DNA of 59,660 nucleotides, from positions 1-59,660 of the forward strand of contig NZ_CAMFKO010000026.1 in NCBI RefSeq assembly GCF_945957265.1. Reading direction: 5' to 3'. A program made the position numbers and the translations under genes. Of this stretch, positions 25,860-34,690 are shown piece by piece; the first letter of the stretch is position 1, and each line of letters begins with the position of its first letter. The notes beneath the pieces are model-generated. The model did not search any database. It had not been told where the DNA came from and saw only the letters and a list, made by a program, of their open reading frames with translations. Source of the stretch: an uncultured Dechloromonas sp. (GTDB lineage: Bacteria > Pseudomonadota > Gammaproteobacteria > Burkholderiales > Rhodocyclaceae).

Positions 25860-26945
25860 TCAATGAAAATTGGCGTTTGCTGCCGGCGTGTGCCGGCGGT
25901 TGCCAGTCGGGTCGGGGGCGGCGCGTTGTCCGCGGTAAAAAGGGAATCTGCTTTGGGGCAGCTGCGAATTGCGCAACCTTCTGGTGCGCAAAGCCAGCCA
26001 GGCAAGTGCCGTGGACAAACCGGCCAACCAGCTCCAGTGGATGGTCGCCGTCGCAAGGCTGCCGCGCGTCGCGGCCGGTGGCGCCGCGCCTGCCGCTGCA
26101 TCGCGTGCGTCGGCCCGGACCTCGGGGGCGGCGGCAACGCGCACGGTCAGGGCAGGCAGGCTGGCGGTTTCCGGTTTGCCGCTGGCGGTGTTGAACCAGC
26201 GGATCTCGACGGCCGGCAAGGTGTATGTGCCCGGACGCTGGAGCACGTAGGTGAAGCGCTGCGTCTGCACGGCAAGATCGGCTACTTCGCGCTCGCCGGG
26301 CCGGTCGGCGAAGAGTGGGGCGTCGGCATAGGCGGCGATGCCGTCCACCGGCGCCTGGAGGAGGACGGGCAAGTGCACCGCCGGCATCCGCTCGGCGCTC
26401 TGGGTAATGGTCCTGACCAGCGCATCGCCGACGCGCAGATCGCCGAGCGGGCGATCCAGGCTTTGCCGCAGGCGGTAGCGGGGGGCGGCGATGAAATAGC
26501 CGAGGTCCGCCATGCCGGCAGGGATCGCCGCCTGGAGCGTCAGGGCCGGCGAGTACAGCGTCGCCTTGGCCTGCCGTTCGCCATCGGCAAAGGCCAGGTC
26601 CACCGTCAGGGGCGGAATGTCGAGGCGACCGGGTTTTTGCGGGGTGATGGCGTAGTGCCGCCGGATGCCCGCATAGACGACGCCGGCGATGGTTTCGTTG
26701 AGGTTGGCGCCGGCGTTTTCCGACAGCCGCATCTGGGCGCCGGCCACCTCGGGCGCGGCGGGCAGCGCCACCGGCCCGGCGAACCAGCCGGGGACCAGGA
26801 TCGTGAGTTCGAGGATGACCGTTTCGCCGACCCAGGGAGCGGGCTTCGACAGGCTGGCACGGACGAGGGCGCCCGGTGCGGCGTAGGTCGAGCCGGCGCC
26901 AAGGATCAGAATCCACAGCAGGGCGAAGGGAAGGCAGCGCTTCAT
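25860..26945 (-). CDS. BatD/MxaA-like membrane-anchored protein
   Basis: 361 residues from the ATG at 26945, which overlaps the TPR gene stop as ATGA. Signal peptide MKRCLPFALLWILILGAGS, then beta-rich extracytoplasmic domains (ASLSKPAPWVGETVILEL, RFTYVLQRPGTYTLPAVEI) and one membrane helix near the C-terminus (WLAGLSTALAWLALRTRR) with a short basic tail. This layout is that of BatD. In the operon it would work with the two VWA proteins at the inner membrane. Exact role unknown. Confidence 0.82.
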   Translation of the reverse strand: MKRCLPFALLWILILGAGSTYAAPGALVRASLSKPAPWVGETVILELTILVPGWFAGPVALPAAPEVAGAQMRLSENAGANLNETIAGVVYAGIRRHYAITPQKPGRLDIPPLTVDLAFADGERQAKATLYSPALTLQAAIPAGMADLGYFIAAPRYRLRQSLDRPLGDLRVGDALVRTITQSAERMPAVHLPVLLQAPVDGIAAYADAPLFADRPGEREVADLAVQTQRFTYVLQRPGTYTLPAVEIRWFNTASGKPETASLPALTVRVAAAPEVRADARDAAAGAAPPAATRGSLATATIHWSWLAGLSTALAWLALRTRRLRNSQLPQSRFPFYRGQRAAPDPTGNRRHTPAANANFH

Positions 26946-27604
26946 GGCTTTCCGCCTTGCCGCGCCGCTTCGTCGCCGAAGCGCAGACGCAGGAACTCGC
27001 CGGCGTCGCTGTTGATCTGCCGCAGCCACAGCTGGGCGAGGGAATCCGGGTCGAGCTTGTCGATCGCCATACGGCCGCGCTTGCCGCGTGCGCCCCGGTG
27101 GTCGATCTCGGCTTGATCCGGATCGAGATTGGGCTCGCCCCGCCCGTCGAACGCCTCCGGCGCGGGCCGTTTGCTGCGCTCGGCGATCAGCGCCAGCACG
27201 ATGCCGCGGTTGCGCGTGGCGCTCGGCCAATCGGGACGGGCCGCCAGCGCGGCATCGTACTCGGCCAGCGCGTGGTCGAATCGGCCGGCCCGCGCGGCGA
27301 CGTTGCCGAGGTTGAAATGGCGCTCGGCCGGGTCCATTTCGGCTTCGGCGAAGGCCTGCCCGGCGCAGGCGTAGTCCGCGGCCCGGTAGCAGGCCGTACC
27401 CCGCCAGGCCGCGTCGCGGAACTCCCCGCCGGCGGCCCGGTAGTGGCCGGCCGCATGGAGCGCCGCGCCGGCCTGGTCCGGCGTCTGCCACCAGTAGGCC
27501 GGATCGGCGAACCAGTCGGGCAGGTCGTGACCCGCCTCGTGAGCGGCGGCGATGGCGACAAAGACGATGGTAAGCAGCGCGGCCAGTTGTTCGAGCCTTA
27601 CCAT
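26942..27604 (-). CDS. TPR protein (BatE/MxaK-like)
   Basis: 220 residues from the ATG at 27604, which overlaps the upstream VWA gene stop by seven bases. An N-terminal hydrophobic segment (LAALLTIVFVAIAAAH) could be a signal anchor. A TPR-like stretch contains AERHFNLGNVAARAGRFDHA and then EYDAALAARPDWPSATRNRG. Presumably periplasmic, providing protein contacts for the VWA partners. Confidence 0.8.
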   Translation of the reverse strand: MVRLEQLAALLTIVFVAIAAAHEAGHDLPDWFADPAYWWQTPDQAGAALHAAGHYRAAGGEFRDAAWRGTACYRAADYACAGQAFAEAEMDPAERHFNLGNVAARAGRFDHALAEYDAALAARPDWPSATRNRGIVLALIAERSKRPAPEAFDGRGEPNLDPDQAEIDHRGARGKRGRMAIDKLDPDSLAQLWLRQINSDAGEFLRLRFGDEAARQGGKP

Positions 27605-28506
27605 CGCAAGCTCCAGCCGCGCCGGGCGCCGGCCAGCGCGAGCAGGAGCAGCGCTGGCAGCAGCAGGATGCCGTCGTCGCGCCAGTCGCTGGCGGCCGTG
27701 TCGGCCAGGCGGGCCGCGGCCAGTTGCCGGGCGAGGGCGCGGTTGACGGCCGTCACGTCGGTATCGTCCGCCGTACAGCGGATGGTGCTGTCCGCCCAGG
27801 CGAGGCGGGGAGGCGCTTCCCTGGCGATGCTCCACACCACCGGCGCGGACCGGGCCGCCAGTTCCGCCGGCGGGTTGTCGGTGACGAGCAGCACGCTGCC
27901 GGCGCCGCCTTCGCGGGCGAGCATGGCCTCGGCCAGCGCCAGGGCGGCCGGGAAGCCCTGGCCGGGCTGGCCGGCCGGCGCCGGCGGCATCAGGCGGGGA
28001 GCGAGGACGTCGAGATAGGTCCGGATGGCGCCGGCGTCCCGGGTGAAGGGCAGGACGCGGTGCGCCGTCGGGCCGAGGGCGACGAGCGCGGTTTTCTGGT
28101 CGGAGCGCAGGGCGAGGAGGTCGCGCAGCTTGAGGCGCGCCCGGAGCAGGCGGGAAGGCGCGAGGTCGTCACGTAGCATGCTGGGGGACAGGTCGAGAAC
28201 GATGACCAGCGCGGCGCTGTCGTCGGCGAAGGGCGACGGCGTGCGTTCCCAGCTCGGGCCGGACAGGGCCAGGCAGCTCAGGGCGAGCAGGGCGAACAGC
28301 CAGGTCGCCGGCCCTGGCGCGAGGCGGCGAGGCGGGCGGATGATCAGGTGCGCCAGCAGGTGCGGGGCGATGCGCCCGCGCCACGCGCCGGCCGCCCGTT
28401 GCCGGCGGGCATGCCAGAGCAGCAGCAAGGCCGCCGCCGGCATGCCGGCCAGCCAGGCCGGGCGCAGGAAGTGGAGGGGGATCAGGATGGCGCTCCAGTC
28501 AGGCAT
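27598..28506 (-). CDS. VWA-domain membrane protein (BatB/MxaL-like)
   Basis: 302 residues from the ATG at 28506, overlapping the upstream VWA gene stop by eight bases. An N-terminal hydrophobic segment near 20-35, a second at about 75-90, then a VWA domain with the metal site DLSPS (DxSxS) and SVLLVTDN, and a C-terminal membrane helix (ILLLPALLLLALAG). Typical two-end-anchored VWA protein of Bat operons. Metal-ion-dependent adhesion sites of this kind bind partner proteins or Ca2+/Mg2+. Confidence 0.87.
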   Translation of the reverse strand: MPDWSAILIPLHFLRPAWLAGMPAAALLLLWHARRQRAAGAWRGRIAPHLLAHLIIRPPRRLAPGPATWLFALLALSCLALSGPSWERTPSPFADDSAALVIVLDLSPSMLRDDLAPSRLLRARLKLRDLLALRSDQKTALVALGPTAHRVLPFTRDAGAIRTYLDVLAPRLMPPAPAGQPGQGFPAALALAEAMLAREGGAGSVLLVTDNPPAELAARSAPVVWSIAREAPPRLAWADSTIRCTADDTDVTAVNRALARQLAAARLADTAASDWRDDGILLLPALLLLALAGARRGWSLRW

Positions 28507-29539
28507 GCCATTTCGCCCGGGTGTGCCAACTCGCCCATAGCGCAGCACCGAATTGCCAGACGAAGAGCAACAGCGTCATGGCGCCGAGCGGCCAGTGGAA
28601 CAGCTCGCGTTGCGGGCGATGGGTCAGGGTTTCGTGGTTTTTCTGTTCCAGCGCGTCGAGCTGCCGATAGACGGCTTTCAGTTCCTCGCTGCGGCCGGCG
28701 AGGGCGGAACGGCCGCCGGTGATCCGGGCGATGGCCTGCAGGGTGGCGGTATCGACCTTGTCCACGGGGTTGTCCGGCTTGCCGAGGGCGACCGTATGCA
28801 CCACCACGCCGCGTTCGCGGGCGACCCGCGCCGCCGTTTCGGGCGGCACGCGGCTGCCGGTGTCGGTGCCGTCGGTGAGTAGCACCATGACGCGGCTGGG
28901 GGCTGTGCTGGCTTCGAACAGCTTGATGCCGAGGCCGATGGCGTCGCCAACCTGGGTGCGCGGCCCGGCCAGGCCGGGGCGCACCTCGGCCAGCAATTCG
29001 CGGACGAGCGCGTGGTCTTCGGTAAACGGCGCCAGCAGGTAGGCGCCGTTGCCGAAGACGGCGAGGCCCAGGCGGTCGCCTTCGCGGCTCCGGATGAATT
29101 CGTCGATGGCGCCCCTGGCGGCTTCGATGCGTTCGACCGGTCGGCCGCCGGGGGCCGCCACGTCGCGGGTCGCCATCGACTGCGAGATGTCGAGGACGAG
29201 CAGCAGGTCGCGCCGGGGGATGCTCCGGGTCAGCGGTTCCTCGATCCATACCGGGCGGGTGGCCGCCAGCAGCAGCGCGACCCAGCACAGCAGGAGGATA
29301 AGTGCGCCCGGCACCGACAGGGGCAGTACCGTGCCGTCGGTATGCGTCGGGGTGCCCGTTTCCTCGGCCAGGGCTGCGAAAAACGGGGCGTGCAGGGCCT
29401 CGAAGCGGGATCGGTGGGGCCGCCTGAATCGCCACAGCACCCACGGCAACGGGGCGAGCAGCAAGACGGCCGGCCAGCTCAGCGACAGCGCCGCCTTGCC
29501 GACCGGCCAGACCCAGGGGTGCCAGAGGCTGTCCATCAT
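28499..29539 (-). CDS. VWA-domain membrane protein (BatA/MxaC-like)
   Basis: 346 residues from the first of two adjacent ATG codons at 29539, coupled to the preceding gene by a 4-base overlap. Two N-terminal membrane helices, a VWA domain with complete metal site DISQS, LTDGTDTG later, and a C-terminal helix (WPLGAMTLLLFVWQFG). Pairs with the second VWA gene downstream. Known relatives are BatA in aerotolerance operons and MxaC in methanol dehydrogenase maturation. Confidence 0.9.
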   Translation of the reverse strand: MMDSLWHPWVWPVGKAALSLSWPAVLLLAPLPWVLWRFRRPHRSRFEALHAPFFAALAEETGTPTHTDGTVLPLSVPGALILLLCWVALLLAATRPVWIEEPLTRSIPRRDLLLVLDISQSMATRDVAAPGGRPVERIEAARGAIDEFIRSREGDRLGLAVFGNGAYLLAPFTEDHALVRELLAEVRPGLAGPRTQVGDAIGLGIKLFEASTAPSRVMVLLTDGTDTGSRVPPETAARVARERGVVVHTVALGKPDNPVDKVDTATLQAIARITGGRSALAGRSEELKAVYRQLDALEQKNHETLTHRPQRELFHWPLGAMTLLLFVWQFGAALWASWHTRAKWHA

Positions 29540-30036
29540 GCCGGCGGGGCGTGATGTTCGACCCAACTGCGCACGAAGCGCAGCACGGCCAGGGCATCTT
29601 CCCGGGCGACGCGGGCGGGCGGCCAGTAGGCGGCGTCGTGGAGCAGGGCTTCGGGAAGGAAGGGGTAGCGTGCCGGCAGGCGGGCCTGAAGGAAGGCGCT
29701 CCAGGCGGCCCGGTCGGCCGGCCGGCTCGCCGCGGCGGGCATGGCGAGCGCGCAGTCGCGCAGGACGAGCAGCGCTTCGCTGAGCAGTTGCTGCGCGGGC
29801 AGCGCGGCGCCGGCCGACTCCAGCGGGCGCAGGCGGCGCAGGGCCAGCCGGCGATAGCGGTTGCGCTGCCAGTGCCGCCGGAACTGCTGCATGCCGCGCA
29901 CCGCCAGCAGCAGGGCAAGGAGGGCGACGAGCAGCCAGCCGGGTGCCGGGGGCCACCAGCCAATGGCCGCCGGTTCGACGATGTCGGCCAGCGCGGCCAG
30001 GCGGGCCTGCTCGGCGGCACTCAGCGGCGCGTTCAT
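29536..30036 (-). CDS. DUF4381 membrane protein
   Basis: 166 residues from the ATG at 30036, overlapping the DUF58 stop by four bases. One hydrophobic segment near 33-48 (WLLVALLALLLAV), then a basic RRHWQRNRYRRLALRRL and a helical cytoplasmic region ending in RFVRSWVEHHAPPA. This is the DUF4381 layout, almost always found between DUF58 and the VWA genes of such operons. Role unknown. Confidence 0.82.
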   Translation of the reverse strand: MNAPLSAAEQARLAALADIVEPAAIGWWPPAPGWLLVALLALLLAVRGMQQFRRHWQRNRYRRLALRRLRPLESAGAALPAQQLLSEALLVLRDCALAMPAAASRPADRAAWSAFLQARLPARYPFLPEALLHDAAYWPPARVAREDALAVLRFVRSWVEHHAPPA

Positions 30037-30971
30037 GCGGCTTGCCCCAGGGCGCGGGCGAGCTGCCCCGCCACGTCGCCGCCGGTGTCGATGCTCAGGC
30101 ATGGCACCGCCAGTTCGCTGCGCAGGCGTTCGAGAAAACGGCTGCGCCGGTCGAGCAGTCCGTGCAAGGCATTGCGGGTGGCGGGGCGGGCGAGGTCGAA
30201 GTCGGCCTGCCGGCGGCCGTCGCCGAGGATGGCATGGGGGATGGCGGGGATCGCCAGGGCACTGCGGTCCCAGACCAGGACAGCGACCACGTCGTTGTGG
30301 CGGGCGAGCCGGGCGACGTGTTCGCGCGTCTGCGGGCCGATGCCCTGGAAATCGCTGATCAGCACGATCAGCCAGTCGTGGGTCGCCCGGGCGGCGACTT
30401 GCGCCAGCACGCGGTCGAGCTGCTGCGGCGCCGGTTCGATGTCGCGGTCGACGCCGAGCGCGGCATTGCTTTCCGCCAGCGCTTTCAATACTTGCATGAC
30501 GGCCTTGCGGCTGCGTTGCGGCCTGATGTCGCTGATCAGCCGGTCGCCGAAGACCGTGGCGCCGATGCGGTCGCCCCCGGCCAGCACCTGCCAGGCGATG
30601 GCGGCGGCCGTTTCGGCGGCGGTGACGGATTTCATCTGCGCTTCGCTGCCGAAGAACATGCCGAGGCGCTGGTCCACCACCAGCAGCACCGGGCGTTCGC
30701 GCTCCTCGGCATAGACACGCGTGTGCGTCCGGCCGGTGCGGGCGGTGGCCCGCCAGTCGATGCGGCGGATGTCGTCGCCGGGGCGGTATTCGCGCAGATC
30801 CTCGAAGATCAGGCCGCGCCCGCGCAGGCGCGAGGCGTGGCGGCCGGCGAGCAGGCTCGACGGCGGCTGGCGCCCGGTCAGCCCCGGCGTGCCGCGCAGC
30901 CATTGCATGGCCACGAGCTCCGCCAGCGACGTATGGACGCAGGGGCTGCCGGGGGGCGGCGTGGTTTTCAT
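30033..30971 (-). CDS. DUF58 domain protein (MxaS-like)
   Basis: 312 residues. The hallmark DUF58 block YRPGDDIRRIDWRATARTGR, then TRVYAEERERPVLLVVD, is present, followed by a degenerate VWA fold. Starts two bases after the MoxR stop and overlaps the next gene by four bases. DUF58 proteins are the usual partner of MoxR ATPases (MxaS in methylotrophs). Confidence 0.92.
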   Translation of the reverse strand: MKTTPPPGSPCVHTSLAELVAMQWLRGTPGLTGRQPPSSLLAGRHASRLRGRGLIFEDLREYRPGDDIRRIDWRATARTGRTHTRVYAEERERPVLLVVDQRLGMFFGSEAQMKSVTAAETAAAIAWQVLAGGDRIGATVFGDRLISDIRPQRSRKAVMQVLKALAESNAALGVDRDIEPAPQQLDRVLAQVAARATHDWLIVLISDFQGIGPQTREHVARLARHNDVVAVLVWDRSALAIPAIPHAILGDGRRQADFDLARPATRNALHGLLDRRSRFLERLRSELAVPCLSIDTGGDVAGQLARALGQAA

Positions 30972-30973
30972 GG

Positions 30974-31951
30974 TCAGACCGGCCGGACGCGTTCGATCAG
31001 GAGGTCGATGACCCGGTCGGCGGCTATGCCTTCGGCGCTGGCTTCGTAGCCGAGCACCAGGCGGTGGCGCAGGGCATCGTGGGCGATCGCCCGAACGTCG
31101 TCGGGGGTCGCGAAATCGCGCCCCGCCAGCCAGGCGTGGGCGCGCGCGCAGCGGTCGAGCGCCACCGAGCCGCGCGGGCTGGCCCCGACTTCCAGCCAGC
31201 GGGCGATGTCGCCGCCGAGCGCTGCCGGCTGCCGCGTCGCCTGCACCAGGTCGACGATGTAGCGGTCGAGGGATTCGCTGGCGTGCACGGCGCTGACGCC
31301 GCGGCGCGCCGCGAGAATGTCGGCGGCGGAGGCGGCGGGCGCCACCGGCGCGTCGCCGTTGCCGGCGCGCAGGAGCCTGAGCATGGCCATCTCATCCCCG
31401 GGGGCCGGGTAGCCGACCCGGATGTGCATCAGGAAGCGGTCGAGTTGCGCCTCCGGGAGCGGGTAGGTGCCTTCGTGCTCGATGGGGTTCTGCGTCGCCA
31501 TGACCAGGAAGACCTCGGGCAGCGGGTGGGTCTGCCCGGCCACCGTCACCTGGCGCTCCTCCATGGCTTCGAGCAGCGCGGCCTGGACCTTGGCGGGCGC
31601 CCGGTTGATTTCGTCGGCGAGCACCAGGTTGGCGAAGACCGGGCCGGGGTCGAAACGGAATTCGCCGCCGCCGGCCTGCTGGTAGAACATGTCGGACCCC
31701 GTGATGTCGGCCGGCAGCAGGTCGGGAGTGAACTGGATGCGCGAAAAGCGGGCGTCGAGGGCCGCGCCCAGGGTCTTGATCGCCCGCGTCTTGGCCAGGC
31801 CGGGAAAGCCTTCGACGAGCAGGTGGCCGTCGGCGAGCAGTCCGATCAGCAGGCGGCGGACGAGACGGTCCTGGCCGAGTATCCGGCTCTCGACGGCGTG
31901 TTGCAGCCGGCTCAGGGCGTCGTGGGCGGAAATGGGAAGATCGGTTGCCAT
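30974..31951 (-). CDS. moxR: MoxR-family AAA+ ATPase
   Basis: 325 residues. Walker A EGFPGLAKTRAIK (about 47-59), Walker B LVLADEINRAPAKVQAALLE and the sensor stretch VMATQNPIEHEGTYPLPEAQ are complete. MoxR ATPases act as chaperone-like remodelers with VWA partners. First gene of a tightly overlapping operon. Box e in the short divergent region upstream lies about 70 bases from the start and is shared with the cytochrome gene. Confidence 0.96.
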   Translation of the reverse strand: MATDLPISAHDALSRLQHAVESRILGQDRLVRRLLIGLLADGHLLVEGFPGLAKTRAIKTLGAALDARFSRIQFTPDLLPADITGSDMFYQQAGGGEFRFDPGPVFANLVLADEINRAPAKVQAALLEAMEERQVTVAGQTHPLPEVFLVMATQNPIEHEGTYPLPEAQLDRFLMHIRVGYPAPGDEMAMLRLLRAGNGDAPVAPAASAADILAARRGVSAVHASESLDRYIVDLVQATRQPAALGGDIARWLEVGASPRGSVALDRCARAHAWLAGRDFATPDDVRAIAHDALRHRLVLGYEASAEGIAADRVIDLLIERVRPV

Positions 31952-32022
31952 GGGTTCTCCGGCATCGGTTTGCTGCGGGCGAGACTGTACAAAATGAATT
32001 TACACGGCGGCGGCAAGGTGTT

Positions 32023-32042
32023 TTCTCCCCGTAATGGGGGAG
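32023..32042. promoter_or_regulatory. CCCC/GGGG palindromic box e
   Basis: TTCTCCCC-GTAAT-GGGGGAG, centred in the 167-bp divergent region between moxR and the octaheme cytochrome gene, about 75 bases from each start codon. Confidence 0.65.
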
Positions 32043-32118
32043 GGACGGCGGGGATACATCGCGGTTATCCTGACGCGGCTATTATTGCCAAAAGTCGAAT
32101 TGCCGAGTCGATTAGCCG

Positions 32119-34428
32119 ATGCCCTTGCCCACCATGAGAACATCCCCCCGATTCCTTGCCGCAGCGGCCGTGCTCCTGATGCTGCTCGGGGGCGGGCTGG
32201 CCCTGTTCCTGGCTGCCCGGCAGGAGGCAGCCCCGTCGCCGACGGCGGCCGATGCCCCGGCCGGCTCGCTGCCAACCTATGTCGGGAGCGCCGCCTGCGC
32301 GCGCTGCCACGCCGAGGCGGCGAAGGCCTGGCAGGGCTCCCAGCACGCGCTGGCGATGCAGCCGGTGGAGGGCGGGGCGGTGCTGGCCAAAGTGGATGGC
32401 AAGGCATTCCGGCATCGCGGCGGCGAAACGCGCTATGTCGAGCGCGACGGGAAACTTTTCGCGAGCACGGCCGGCCAGGACGGCAAGCTGCGCGAATTCG
32501 AGGTCAGCCATACCTTCGGCGTCTATCCGCTGCAGCAGTATCTGGTCAGCTTTCCGGACGGCCGTCGCCAGGCGCTCGGGGTGGCCTGGGACAGCCGCTC
32601 GCGTCGGGAAGGCGGCCAGCGCTGGTTCCATCTCTTCCCGGAAGACGGCGCGCTGCCCGGCGAGCCCCGGCACTGGGCCGGCATCGACCAGAACTGGAAC
32701 TACCAGTGCGCGGACTGCCATTCCACCAATCTGCGCAAGAACTTCGACGCCGCATCCGGGCGTTTCGCGACGACCTGGTCCGAGATCAGCGTCGGTTGCG
32801 AGGCCTGCCACGGCCCCGGTTCGGCCCACCTGGCGTGGGCGGCGCAAGCGCCGGCCGAGCGTGCAGGGGGCGCGAACGGGCTGCTGGCGCGTCTCGACGA
32901 ACGGCAAGGCGTGACCTGGCAGCGCGATGGCATTGCGCCACACAGAAGCGTGGGCCGCGGCACGCAGCGCGAAATCGACGTCTGCGCCCGCTGCCACGCC
33001 CGGCGGGGGCAGTTTTCCGACGCGCACGCCGCCGGCCAGCCGCTGCTCGACGCCTACCAGCCGGCCCTGCTCGAGTCCGGCCTTTATTTCTCCGACGGCC
33101 AGCAGCAGGATGAGGTGTTCACCTACGGCTCCTTCCTGCAAAGCCGGATGAACGCGGCGGGGGTGACCTGTTCGGATTGCCACGAGCCGCATTCCGGCAA
33201 AGTCCGGGCGGCGGGCAACGCGCTATGCACGCAATGCCATGCCGCGACGCGCTTCGACAGCGCCGAACATCACCACCATCCGGCCGGGGCCGGCGCGCAG
33301 TGCGTCGCCTGCCACATGCCGGCGCGAACCTACATGGGGGTCGACCCGCGGCGCGACCACAGCTTCCGCATTCCGCGCCCGGATCGCAGCCTGAGCCTGG
33401 GCGTTCCCAACGCCTGCGACAGCTGCCACCAGGCGAAGGGCGCGGCCTGGGCGGCCGACGCCATCCGGCGCTGGTATCCGGAACCCAGGGGCGGCGCGCA
33501 GGATTTTGCCGAGGTTTTCCGGATGGCCGAAGGCGAGGAGGTGAGCGCCACGCCGGCACTGCACGGGATCATCGCGGACGCCGGCCGTCCCGCCTGGGTG
33601 CGGGCCAGCGCCATGCACCGCCTGGGCTTGCTGCTCGGCGGCGATGCCGCCGGCGACCCGGCGAACCGGCGGGCCGTGACCGGGCAGCTCGACGCCGCCG
33701 ACGACACCCTGCGCTGGGCAGCGGTCGGCGCCATGGCCAGCTTCCCGGCGCGGGAGCGGGCCTATTACCTGGCGCCCCGCCTCGGCGACCCGCGGCGCCT
33801 CGTTCGCATCGAGGCGGCTCGCCACCTGGCCGGGGAGGCCGAGGCGGCGCTGCCGGAAACGGCGCGCCCGGCCTTCGCCGCCGCCGTGAAGGAATTGATT
33901 GCCGCCGAGCAGTTCAACGCCGACCGCCCGGAAGCCATGGTCCGCCTGGGCGACCTGCATGCTGCGCGGGGCCAGGGAGGCGAGGCGGACCAGGCGTATC
34001 GGCGGGCGCTGGAGATCGACCCGGGATTCGCGCCGGCCTGGGTCAATCTCGCGCAATTGCTCGAACAGCGGGGGCTGGGGAGCCAGACGACGGAATTGCT
34101 GCGGCAGGCCGTGGCGCGCAACCCGGGTTCGGCGGAAATCCGGCATGCGCTGGGGCTGTCGCTGATCCGCCAGGGCATGCCCGGCGAAGCCCTGGCGCAG
34201 CTCCGGCAGGCCGCGGCGCTCAGGCCGGAGGCGGTGCGCATGGTCTATGTCCATATCGTCGCGGAGCACGATATTTCCGGCGTCAAGGCGGCGCTCAAGC
34301 CCTTGCGTCTGGCGCTCGCCAGGCATCCACGCAACGCGCAGCTGAACGAACTGGCTGCCCGCTATTTCGCCGAGGCCGGCGAACGCAAGGCGGCGGAAAA
34401 AGGCTTGGCACCATCCGTGCGGGATTGA
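32119..34428 (+). CDS. Octaheme cytochrome c with C-terminal HEAT/TPR-like repeats
   Basis: 769 residues from the ATG at 32119 (a second Met, codon 6, is an alternative). One N-terminal membrane helix or signal anchor (AAAVLLMLLGGGLALFLA). Eight CXXCH heme sites in order: CARCH, CADCH, CEACH, CARCH, CSDCH, CTQCH, CVACH, CDSCH. The first 450 residues resemble multiheme proteins of the cytochrome c554/doubled-CXXCH class. After that come a HEAT-like region (LRWAAVGAMASFPARERAYY) and TPR units (PEAMVRLGDLHAARGQGGEA, APAWVNLAQLLEQRG). Periplasmic electron transfer with protein-docking repeats is likely; the partner is unknown. Divergent from the MoxR operon. Confidence 0.9.
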   Translation: MPLPTMRTSPRFLAAAAVLLMLLGGGLALFLAARQEAAPSPTAADAPAGSLPTYVGSAACARCHAEAAKAWQGSQHALAMQPVEGGAVLAKVDGKAFRHRGGETRYVERDGKLFASTAGQDGKLREFEVSHTFGVYPLQQYLVSFPDGRRQALGVAWDSRSRREGGQRWFHLFPEDGALPGEPRHWAGIDQNWNYQCADCHSTNLRKNFDAASGRFATTWSEISVGCEACHGPGSAHLAWAAQAPAERAGGANGLLARLDERQGVTWQRDGIAPHRSVGRGTQREIDVCARCHARRGQFSDAHAAGQPLLDAYQPALLESGLYFSDGQQQDEVFTYGSFLQSRMNAAGVTCSDCHEPHSGKVRAAGNALCTQCHAATRFDSAEHHHHPAGAGAQCVACHMPARTYMGVDPRRDHSFRIPRPDRSLSLGVPNACDSCHQAKGAAWAADAIRRWYPEPRGGAQDFAEVFRMAEGEEVSATPALHGIIADAGRPAWVRASAMHRLGLLLGGDAAGDPANRRAVTGQLDAADDTLRWAAVGAMASFPARERAYYLAPRLGDPRRLVRIEAARHLAGEAEAALPETARPAFAAAVKELIAAEQFNADRPEAMVRLGDLHAARGQGGEADQAYRRALEIDPGFAPAWVNLAQLLEQRGLGSQTTELLRQAVARNPGSAEIRHALGLSLIRQGMPGEALAQLRQAAALRPEAVRMVYVHIVAEHDISGVKAALKPLRLALARHPRNAQLNELAARYFAEAGERKAAEKGLAPSVRD

Positions 34429-34690
34429 GCCGGCGCGCGCGGAAGCCTTGCGCGGCGCCTTCCGCCGGCCGGAACCGGCGGGAGCCGGGCCTTGACCTGA
34501 CCGGTAAGGCATTGGAGTATTGGTTACTTTAGTAAGAAGGCCGCAGAGCCTTTCATCGGTATCGGTCGCCGAAGCGCGACAGAACCGCTATTACGTGGAG
34601 ACAAGAAACTTTGCGCAGCTCGATGGAACTGAAAGGCTGGCTTCGCGCCGGCAGAAGAGCCCGGTTTGGCCGTAACGAAAGGAGTCGTCC

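Noticed and set aside
25837..26916. N-terminal extension making the IlvD/Edd protein 906 residues
   Set aside because: The extension overlaps BatD in another frame, and the family start with a good ribosome site is at 25836.
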